This document shows, in pieces, positions 55,379-64,000 of a stretch of 64,000 nucleotides of DNA (position 1 is the first letter of the stretch; every line of letters starts with the position of its first letter). The translations under genes and the position numbers were made by a program. A model generated the notes under the pieces. The model did no database searches and was not told the DNA's origin. It saw only the letters and a program-made list of their open reading frames with translations. The DNA is taken from positions 5,784,807 through 5,848,806 of the forward strand of contig JAJEKV010000065.1 in NCBI GenBank assembly GCA_021234155.1, written 5' to 3'. Source of the DNA: Isoetes taiwanensis. Lineage: Eukaryota > Streptophyta > Lycopodiopsida > Isoetales > Isoetaceae.

Positions 55379-56030
55379 GATTTTTATACGTTTTTTCACA
55401 TGGTTTTTCTATGATTTCGTTGTTGTATTCGTTGAGGTGTACTAAATAGTATTTCTAGAGTGCACCCTTTATGGGCCGTTGATTTTCGTTGGTTGGAACA
55501 ATCCGAGGGTTGTTGTCTTTCTCTGCATGTGTTTGTGCATGAACACTGCGCATGTGTATGCATGTCATGTGCACATGCATGTGCATGTGTGTGCATGTTC
55601 ATGTGCATGTGCATGTATATGAATGTGCATGTGTATTGTGCATGTGCAAGTGCAAGTGCAAGTGCATGTGCATGTGTGCATGTGTGTGCATGTAACGAGG
55701 ATTACAAATTAAATCCGGAGTGTTGCATCACTCCCGTTTCAAAGATTCCCTTAAAAAAAACACCAGGATTTAAAAAATGATCATTTTCAAAAGAAGTTGG
55801 GGATTTCAAGTGAAACAAAATATTTTATTGTGCATTTTGGGCTCTTTTGAAGTGATAATCTTGCATTTGTAGAAAAGAGCACTTGGAAATGGCAAAATTC
55901 CAGACATTGATACACCAGGAATATTACTATGAATTCGAGGACATCCAAAAAACGTTTAATTTTTTTCAGTACATCAAATATGGCATTATTTTATAGCCAG
56001 TAGTAAATAATTTAGCAAAAACTAACTCAG
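55379..56030. repeat. Dispersed repeat copy 3 and a TGCATG-rich array
   Basis: 55388-55470 resembles the repeats at 31590 and 34075. 55530-55700 is an array of CATGTGCATG and GTGCAAGTGCAAG units (alternating purine-pyrimidine). The rest is AT-rich spacer. Confidence 0.65.
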
Positions 56031-56034
56031 AGGT

Positions 56035-56780
56035 CTAAATCAAGTCCTCGCAGAAGTGGTTTGCTTTCGTCACCTTTTTTTCTACCTCTACGCTTTGCTC
56101 CTTTGTCACCGTCTTATCTTTGTTGGAGTCAATAGTCTCTTCAGGAATAGTTGCTAGAGCTACTTCTTTGAGCTCTGCAAAGGTAGCTTCATCTTCCAGA
56201 GAGCTTGTGAAAGGAGGTTGTATCTCAGAAGATGTCATTTTGGCAAAATCTGATGATGATTTGGCTCCCAACTCTTGATTTTCATCTGGTAGAGTTGGTA
56301 GAGCAGACAACCGCATCTTAATGAAGTCTACTGAGACTCTCTATCAATGTCAACAAAGAACACAATTCACGCCCTTTTAAGTGCACATGCTATTGTTGTA
56401 CCGCGAGCCGAGAAAGCATCTAGGACCCAATCACCCGACGTGAAAACATATCCGCAATATGGTTAATTAGCTTCCGTGGGCTTCGTAATGATTCACAATT
56501 TTGCCTTGTGCACTTGGGTCCCGGAGCTTCGTCATAATGCCGGGAACTCTAGGACATTAGAAAAATTTTGGCGGTCGCGTGTTAAAGTGCTCCATGGTAC
56601 GCCTTCCTCGGTCGAAACTCCATGGAGGTACTCAACCTTGCTCGCCGTTCCTCGGTCCTCCACCATGGTAGTTGATATTAGTTTTGTACCAAAACGAAAA
56701 GCAACAAGAAAAAGCCACAAAGTATTCCTAATACCCTTTGTCTTACAAGCCAAAAGCAAAAGTGTATTCGAATACACTTT
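56035..56780 (-). pseudogene. Beta-class DNA methyltransferase C-terminal part (broken)
   Basis: On the minus strand: LTRDRQNFSNVLEFPAL (about 56570), INHIADMFSR, then GDWVLDAFSARGTT (about 56410-56440, motif I with GDxVLDxFxxxGTT), VFFVDIDRES and MRLSALPTLPDENQEL running to an acidic tail and a stop at 56035. This is the order at the end of DNA N6-adenine/N4-cytosine methyltransferases. Motif I has Arg where Gly or Ser is usual, and there are stops and frame changes. The N-terminal catalytic half would lie upstream (57-58.7 kb) but is too decayed to read. Confidence 0.6.
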
Positions 56781-56955
56781 TGCTTTTACGCTTCAAAGCA
56801 AAAGTGTATTCCGAATACACTTTTGCTTTACGCTTAAAGCAAAAGTGTATTCGAATACACTTTGCTTTGGCTTGTAAGCAAAAAAAGTATTCCTAATACA
56901 CATTGAACTACCCCCCGGAAGCCAAAGTGTATTCTAATACCCTTTGGCTTCCCAA
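56745..56955. repeat. Palindrome array 1
   Basis: At least three copies of the palindrome GCAAAAGTGTATTC / GAATACACTTTTGC, one with an extra C at the centre, plus two decayed copies (AGTATTCCTAATACAC and AAAGTGTATTCTAATACCCTTT). Each unit can fold on itself. Confidence 0.85.
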
Positions 56956-58924
56956 AAATCATTTCTTGCTACGAAGGAAAATTTAAATGAAAGTTCTGTC
57001 GTTCTTACTTATGCAGTTCCTTGGACATCTCTTCGAGCGTAAACTCTTTATCAACGACCTTCTCGCAATAGCCTTTCTAGTATGTCACGTGTTCAGAAAA
57101 GCCCGCATTTCTCTCCGCACGATCGCCATTTCCTTTTTTCGACGCCGAACCTTTCTTCTTTTCCGACCTTCCCTTTACTTTTTAATTCACCCTCTCGAAC
57201 ATGGTAAAAAATTTCATTTTGTAGGTCCCATATCTCGCGACGGCAACAAGCAAGGTTAGTTTCTCGCTTGGTTATTCCGTAATCTGAAAAGAAACTTACC
57301 CCGCCGCCTCTCAAGGCTAGTTGAAACCAGTTGTCATGCGGTATGAGAGACTGACGTTTATTAGCTTCATCGTACTTAAGGCAAAGCACTCCACATCGCG
57401 ACGCTTCCTTCGGGTTCTAACGAGTATGCCGGCTTCTTCAAATCTTCTCCATATTTTTCCTTAAAAATCATGTACTCCCTCATGAATGAATCATTTTTGT
57501 CGACGGCTCATCTTTAATTTGTACTCGTTGTCGCATTGTGGGTGTTGGCAACGATTTTTGCTTCCTCGTCGGTGAGACCACGAGAAATCTAGCGCGACAA
57601 GACGAGAGAGGTACCGGGGTTTTTTTTTTTGTACAGCCGCCTTCTTGCCTTGAAGCTATGATTTCCTCCCAAGACGTAGTGTGTGTATGTTTCTCGCATT
57701 TTCTCTCGTCATATTCCCCGGGGTTTTGCATTGCTCCCCTGTCCAACAAGGACAACTATTGGGGCCACATGAGCATTTGATTGCTCCTAATTCGCTTTCC
57801 TTTCAAGTTCCTTAAGTGGTGCAGATAAATTTTTCGAACTTGAAGCGGCCTTCGCCGGACTCATTCTTTGGGGGCAGCCTCATGCTAGTCACAGAAGATA
57901 AATTACCCCTTGTACAAATTTTTTCTCTGTTAATAACCTCCATTCTTTCGAGGTCTTATCAACCTTCTTTTCCTTTATTGCAACCCCTGAGCTTTTCCTT
58001 TTCCCTTTTGTTTTTTGAGCTTTCCTCGGGGACTTACGTGATTTCAAGTCAGACATTTTTTTCGCTTCTTTGGTTCTTTAGCAGCCTATCGCTGTTCTTG
58101 GTTTGCTAAGTTTCTTTGGTCGCATTGTGGGTTCTTCCTCGCCTTGTTCCTCGGAACCCGCATCGATGACCTCCCCGAAGAACTAGCGGAAGGTGGTGAT
58201 TGTGACCTTTCTCTATCCGATTGCTCGCTCACCGGACAGGAAAGTCCTCGCCAGGCCGGGTACAAACCCGCCTAATACATGAACACATGCTTCGCTTTGT
58301 CCCAGAGGTGAAAAGAATCAGACAAAGGCCGGGTGGTTGCACACCGACAATTTTAAAGAATGCGATGTCCACAACAATGAAGCCTTGGGAGGTCTTGAAG
58401 GATAGCCTCCCCACCGACCTCCTTGCCCTAAGAACCTCCTGAGACATCTTTTATTGTCCCAAGGTTAACAAACTCGAGTCGGGCGCACTTTTGCTACCAA
58501 AGAATTTTACGTGACGCATAAAAACGCCAAGTGGCAGATTTTCCATCTCGCACCCGGGTCACAAACCATTGAGTTTGAAAGTTCTCGTGAAATAGCGGGC
58601 TCGCCTGCGTCGGGCGGTGTGCTTCGAGGGTGTGGACGCTTGGGCTTCCGAGATTTCTTTGATGCCCTCTTGCTTCCTTCTTCCCCGCCACGTAAACGCT
58701 TTTAAAACAACCATGTCAAGACGTAAATTCAAACGAAATTTGTATTCCGTAATAACATTTACTAATCTTGTGCCCTAAAGGCCGAAAAAGACAGAAAACA
58801 AGCAAAATATTGTCACTCTAAGTCAATTTCTTGTGCCTTAATTGACTCGAAAGAGTAATTTCTAACCTAAAAAGTTGTCTCTGCAGCTAAAACGTGTGTT
58901 ATTTTAGTGCAAAAAGCAAGCGCT
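56956..58924 (-). other. Decayed coding-like region upstream of the methyltransferase
   Basis: CpG-rich sequence with many short minus-strand frames, for example 58447-58229 (MSQEVLRARRSVGRLSFKTS) and 57389-57093 (SLIPHDNWFQLALRGGG). Probably the N-terminal part of the methyltransferase gene, but no motif can be assigned. Confidence 0.35.
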
Positions 58925-59150
58925 CTCAAAAATACAAGCAAAATGTATTCCTGAATACACTTTGCTTATCGGGCGGCGTAAAGTTTATTCCGAATATCTT
59001 TGTTTAATCATGGCGTGCAAAGTGTATTCGAATACACTTTGCTCTTCACCCGCAAAAGTGTATTCCTAATACACTTTGCACTTCGCCAGTGAGCAAAGTG
59101 TATTCCATGGGCAAAGTGTATTCTGGAATACACTTTGGCCTACAGAAGCA
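58925..59150. repeat. Palindrome array 2
   Basis: Five to six units of the form GCAAAGTGTATTC / GAATACACTTTGC, with centre variants (CCTGAA, CCTAA, TGGAA). Located between the divergent methyltransferase-like and DUF7869-like genes. Confidence 0.85.
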
Positions 59151-59387
59151 AATCAGAAAACAAAAGAAAGACGTACGATGTACTTTACATGCTTACATGT
59201 CCATTGTTTTCGCTATGTAAATCGAATACAAAGAAATGTATATTGATCTAAGGCGCTTCGGGTCGGGCGACTAAATCTCCGAAAGCGGAATACTAAACCG
59301 AGGCGCCGAATTTTCCTTTTTAAAGGTAGGCCACACATGGCCAGGTGTTTTTCTATGTGATGCGGAATACGCCTTGTCCGCACACTC

Positions 59388-59482
59388 GATAAGTGTATTC
59401 TCGAATAGCATTCTTGCACACACACAAATGCCGCACAAAAATACTATTCCGCAATAGCATTTGTATTCTCGAATATTATTAG
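59388..59482. repeat. Palindrome array 3 (diverged)
   Basis: Decayed units: GTGTATTCTCGAATAGCATT, ACTATTCCGCAATAGCATT and GTATTCTCGAATATTATT. The centre is preserved, the arms are not. Confidence 0.6.
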
Positions 59483-62437
59483 TCCAATCGACTTGTGAGT
59501 TAGTAACAAGCCCACAATTTTTGCGCTTGTTTGACATGGTTAACCGCCAGGAACAAACTTCCACCACCATTTGTTTGCCCAAGTACCTCTACTTCATGGA
59601 ACACAAGACGGAGATGCTTCTTCAACACTTACCTCGACAAGGTCTTTGTTGCTTCTCGAAGACACTCCGAAATCCAAGAACTAGTAGACTCCCACCACCT
59701 TTCCAACCCTCCCAAGTCCAAGAGGGAAACCGCCGCCACCACCTTTCCAACCCTCACCGCTGCACGTAGGCAATCTTCCACCACCATTTGTACCATCCCC
59801 CCGACACTACAATGGCTCGACTTCAAAGAAATTTTTCAAAACACTACTACCTCCCAAGCTTGTTGTTTCTCCATCTTCACTTACACATGCCAGAATACAA
59901 AGACGCTCAAGATCATGAGATTCTCCATCATCTTTCTCCCACCACGATTTCACTACAAATGAAGACGACCCCCGCAAAGATCTACTCCTCTTCACACAAA
60001 CGTGGACACACATGGGTTTGCGTAGAATTTCACCGCTATAAGAGAGATGTTTGATCTAACTCCCCGTGAAGACGCTTACAACAACTTTCGCCGCACGCCA
60101 TATGCTGGCCCATCTCCTTCATTCAACACCGCACCTCACCTTTATCCGAACAACTTCACGTGGTTTGTTCTCCCTCTACAAGCACACCACTAAGGGCGAG
60201 GAGGTCACCCCCGTAGTAGAACTCTCTTCGAAGATGAAGACACCAACGGCGTGCAACGAGATTACACGCTTTCTAGCGAGTCCACCAAGAAATTCAAGGT
60301 GGATTTTGGTGTGAGAGCATGCTCCTCTCAGAAGAAGAAGAAACCTTATGGACGAGCATAAAATGAGAAGACTTTTAAGAAGTAAATGTCGCCATTGGGT
60401 TGCATCAACAAATTTAACATGTCTAAATTACGAAAGCAATTAGAGACAACTACAGCTCAATGACATTGGCTGACCGTAATGCCTACTTGGCCTATCATGT
60501 AAGGCCAGACCGCAACACCTTCTTGCACTACATTAACCGGCCAAGAAGTTTGCCGAAATGCTTTATGGTTGTCCACCGCTTAGGGTCCACCGTAATGTCT
60601 AGAATACACAAAAGATCGACAAAAATCCAGCAATTGATGATCATTGTGGACCAAGAAGAGTTGTAACCATGCATGCCCTTGCCGGCCGTGTCATGGATGG
60701 AGAAATATTTTAGAGAAACATGTGAGAAGTCAGCCAATGTTAAACATGTATCATTTAACCCATAACATCACCAAAAAGATGTTTTAATGAGTACAAAGAG
60801 ACTTGCATTCAGCCAAAGACATCTCTTACTTACACTTCACCGTGACCGGAAAAAGTGAATTCGGGTTTAGTGAAAATTCCCGTGAGACACAAAATGTCCG
60901 CTTGCTCAAGGTGTGCGTAATTAAAAAAGTCAAAGAGAAACCGCAAAGACAGAGGTCGAAAGAAGTAAGCTCATGTTCTTCAATCTCTCACTTGTTTTAA
61001 AAAAAATGCTTTGACCTTATTTCTTCTACAGGTATTGTGCAACAAAACCTTGCCAGACATCGTGAACAACAAGCAGCAGAGAAGAAAGCTTGCCAAACAC
61101 GTAAAAAAAAAAGCTCTTGAACGCCCACCGCAATATATGTCCGTTGTGATTGATGGAATGGACAAAAAAAAAACTACTCTACCACATTTCTTGAACATTC
61201 CTAAAGATGTGCCAGAGGAATGTTTTGTTAAGGTCCACCTTGTAGAAGCTATGGTCTTCAAAGAAAGTCTAAAGTGCAAAGTATTTTTGACATATCCAAA
61301 CTTGCATGGTGACCCGAACCTCACAATTACAATTCTTAACAAGGGCCCTGTAGGCGAAAGCAAGAGCAATTACCACCGCTGCTTTACCCGCAACTTGACA
61401 ATACTACAAGGGAGAACAAGAATCAAACACTTTTGCATATTGTGCTATGTTAGTGGAGCTGGGGATCTTTAGAAAAGTGAAGCTCGGTTTCTACTTGTAG
61501 GCCACACTCATGATCGATTGACCAAATGTTCAAGAGATTTTCTCAGGCGCTTTTAGAAGGAAGAAGGCTTTCCCTTCCTACATTAGTTCAATTATTGAAG
61601 ATTCTTACACTCCCACCCAATGATCGATCTTCTTAAAGAGACCGCTGATTTCGTAGAGTTTGTTTTCTCTCAACGCTCGCATTGCAGAACAAGCCGCGAA
61701 CAAGTTGAATGATCTCACCTTTCAACATCACATCAAGTTCTACTTGAAGGATGGCCGAAGTTTCTTTACAGGGGGAAAAGTATACCACAACTAAGGACCG
61801 GAGTCCACCGTAGGGATTACGCTTCCTTAAATATATTCCGCACACTTCCTTCATAGAACGTACAACAACTTCCTCTCAAAAATCCTAAGGAGTCCAAGGT
61901 AAGAAAAGTACCCCCGTAGTCATCCTTAAAAGCCATTGAAAATGGAATTTCCTCAGTTTTAAGTACTTCTTAGAAGAAGATCGGATGTGGTGGAGTAATT
62001 TCTTTCTCGAACAGAAAATTGTTGTGAAAAATATAGCTCTAAGACAGTTGCAAGAACCATTTGGATGGCCTAACACCTTCCATCAACCCCAGAGCCAAGC
62101 AGGTCCAAGCAATGCTACATTAGCACCTGCAGTAGAAGAAGACGAGGATCGAGTCATGTACCTCGGACCAAGACGCAGGAATGAGCCTCAAGGTAATATC
62201 ACAGAAATTACCAAGGGTATGCTAATTGCTCTTCCAACTGAGGAGGATGACAAAGGTCGACCTTTCTGGATAGCAAAAGTGCTTGACACATTCAAGGAGG
62301 AAGGCTTAGTCATTAAACTCAAGATTCATTGGCTTGCAACACGCTCAGAAAATGCTTTTGAAGGTAGATATGAGTTAGAAATAGAAGCCAAGGAAAAGGA
62401 AGAAAGTCCAAGAAGGTGGGTTGTAGGGATGAGCTGA
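59483..62437 (+). pseudogene. DUF7869-type transposon protein (broken)
   Basis: Motifs in order: TGQEVCRNA then FMVVHRLGSTVMSRIHKRS (about 60540-60620), the N-terminal G-x-x-VCR-x-AF..HG signature; MLNMYHLTHNITKKMF (about 60735); YMSVVIDGMDKKKTTLPHF (61135-61190), the hallmark DGMD motif of the DUF7869 core; NLTITILNKGP (about 61320); LLVGHTHDRL (about 61490); and a clean C-terminal frame 61985-62437 with GMLIALPTEEDDKGRPFWIAKVL, a BAH/chromo-like segment. Stops and frameshifts interrupt 60000-61980. I infer an RNase H-like transposase-type role for the family; it is uncharacterised. Confidence 0.6.
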
Positions 62438-62727
62438 TCCTTAATGATGTGACTATATTGTGCTATGATTTTAAATTGAAATCTGACAATCGTCTACGCC
62501 AGAGGACTATCAATTTGCTTAAAAAAGCTTGTAATTACGAAGAAGAGGATGAAGAAGGTGGTGGCAATGCTACACCATCTGTTGATAGTGATGAGGAAGA
62601 TAACTCAAGCACTTCCTCTAGTGACAGTGAAAGAAGTGAAGGTGATGAGGATGGCATAAATGAATATGATGACGTCCTAGATCCCTCTCTATCACTCCTC
62701 ACACTTTTGTACACAACTGAGTCTTAG
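62416..62727 (+). CDS. Acidic C-terminal tail of the DUF7869-type protein
   Basis: A frame overlapping the previous one by 22 bp, one base shifted. It begins with the expected continuation (LILNDVTILCYDFKLKSDNR) and has a serine/acid tail (YEEEDEEGGG, SSTSSSDSERSEGDEDG) ending at 62727. Most likely the same protein across one frameshift. Confidence 0.5.
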   Translation: MGCRDELILNDVTILCYDFKLKSDNRLRQRTINLLKKACNYEEEDEEGGGNATPSVDSDEEDNSSTSSSDSERSEGDEDGINEYDDVLDPSLSLLTLLYTTES

Positions 62728-63799
62728 AAAAAGACTGTAAATTTTGCATGTGAATATGAAGATTCTATCTTCAAATTTTGAGAATACTACAGTTTCAGTT
62801 ACGGACTAACTTCAATTTTTTGTTAAATATTTTATCCTCCTCGAAATTAGGTTTCTCAATGAAAATATACTTCAAGAACATTCTATTTGCTAAGAAAAAT
62901 GACACTTTAAAAAGTCAATTCTTTTCAAGGTAAAAAAAAAAATATTTTTGGAATATTTCCTTTTTTTTTTACTCGCTTTTGTAAAAAAAAGGATTTGGAA
63001 TATTCCCGCGCTTAATGATTTGCTCTTGTTATGTGTGCATATGCATGTGTACTTGCCCTCTTGGATTCTTATTGTCTGAGTGGATTTTATCGATTTTTGC
63101 TCACACTTACAAAGGTATTTGGTTTTTAATGCTTCTTTAGTTAGCATAATGTTTTTTTTACAAGGTATTGGTTTCCCCGATTCTACAATGTAGTGCTGCA
63201 AAAATCCCCTTTTGTTTCCTTCTTAAGATTTGTCGCAGATTCAAGTTTAGGCCCTCTGCTTGCTTCCAACTCTTGATATTCCCTCGGGTCACCGATTGTT
63301 CATAGTACCCAGCTTTTAGCTTCAATCAACAAACGGATTCTTATGCACACAACAAAGTGGATTATTCCACACCCTTTTCCATGTCATGCAGATCAGTCAA
63401 ATAGTGGCCACAAGAATGCATTTATATTGTAGGTTTGGAATTTTAATCGAACCATATATAAGGTGAATCATGCATTACCTTTAAGCTAGAGATGGAGCAT
63501 CCAAAATCATATGGATTGATAAACAATGGTGTCATTGTGAAAGGGAAATAGTTGTAGCGTATAACAATATGCAAAAGATAATAACATGGGGTTTTCTTTG
63601 TGTTGCAAACTTTATGACTTTCGTAATAATGGGATCAATCATTTCTATCTTTATGGTAACTTTTACTTATGTTCTATTTGTTTTATTGTGATCAAATTCA
63701 AAAGCTACAGGTGATGAAAGCCTCAAATAAATTCTAGTTTTTTTTTTGTGTTTGAATTCTAAAATTTTTGTCACACCAGGGGGGGAATGACGTCCCTAA
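62728..63799. other. No recognisable gene
   Basis: AT-rich flank with T- and A-runs between the transposon gene and the right inverted repeat. GACGTC precedes the hairpin at 63790. Confidence 0.4.
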
Positions 63800-64000
63800 G
63801 GCCCCGAAGGGGCCAATTTTTTTTTTTTTGCAACACAAACCATTAACATCCAACATATAAAAATTAAATCCCCCAACACATAACAACGAACACATAACAA
63901 CCATTGACATTAACAACCAACACATAACTACCATTGACATTAATTAACACAATCATTGGGTCCAACACTTTTAAATTAAATCCCCCTTTGGTTTGGGTGC
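63800..64000. repeat. Right inverted repeat (runs off the window)
   Basis: It starts with the hairpin GGCCCCGAAGGGGCC (63800-63814) and a T-run. Direct repeats of AACCATTGACATTAACAACC type follow, then the reverse complement of the left repeat (CATAACTACCATTGACATTA to CCCTTTGGTTTGGGTGC). The outer part is beyond the window. Confidence 0.8.

Noticed and set aside
55530-55780. Cysteine/alanine-rich protein (CACVCMSCAHACACVC type)
   Set aside because: It is the translation of a TGCATG-type simple repeat.

Overview
The window looks like nuclear DNA of a non-seed vascular plant, most likely a fern. The evidence is a spliced gene for a plastid-type RecA, a degraded PPR gene, spliced metabolic-gene fragments, many nested Copia and LINE retroelements, and HUH-endonuclease genes of the replitron type, a transposon class reported at high copy number in non-seed plants. 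No host gene is both complete and intact here. Everything is read from sequence by eye; no search was run.

Layout. 1-5.5 kb: 5' half of plastid RECA on the minus strand, an 850-bp direct duplication that starts inside its first exon, a dead PPR gene and a LINE tail. 5.5-9.3 kb: an LTR-element remnant on the minus strand (LTR 7654-9274, tRNA-Met primer site) whose internal region carries a broken histone H3-like gene (5842-6982) flanked on both sides by copies of one hairpin repeat. 10.9-12.5 kb: a secreted MACPF (perforin-like) gene with one frameshift. 12.5-31.4 kb: a roughly 0.9-kb tandem duplication. Its second unit received two LTR elements: young Copia-1 (13723-25338, itself carrying a 5.7-kb GC-rich LINE) and older Copia-2 (25574-31069, minus strand). 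The first unit still shows the empty target sites.

31.4-47 kb: mostly non-coding repeats and LINE tails, a DNA-methyltransferase-like exon with a repeated donor-exon array (38.8-40.5 kb), a dead replitron Rep (41.7-43.0 kb), and a fragment of 3-isopropylmalate dehydratase (44.2-44.5 kb).

47.3-64 kb: a region bracketed by inverted repeats (about 47.3-47.9 kb and 63.9 kb to the window edge). It holds an apparently intact replitron-like Rep (48769-50043), a SWIM zinc-finger MULE-like gene, a truncated LINE, and a divergent pair: a decayed beta-class DNA methyltransferase (minus) and a decayed DUF7869-type transposon gene (plus). Arrays of one perfect palindrome lie between and inside the pair. 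This is the best candidate for an undescribed large mobile element. The histone-H3-bearing LTR remnant is the second main candidate.
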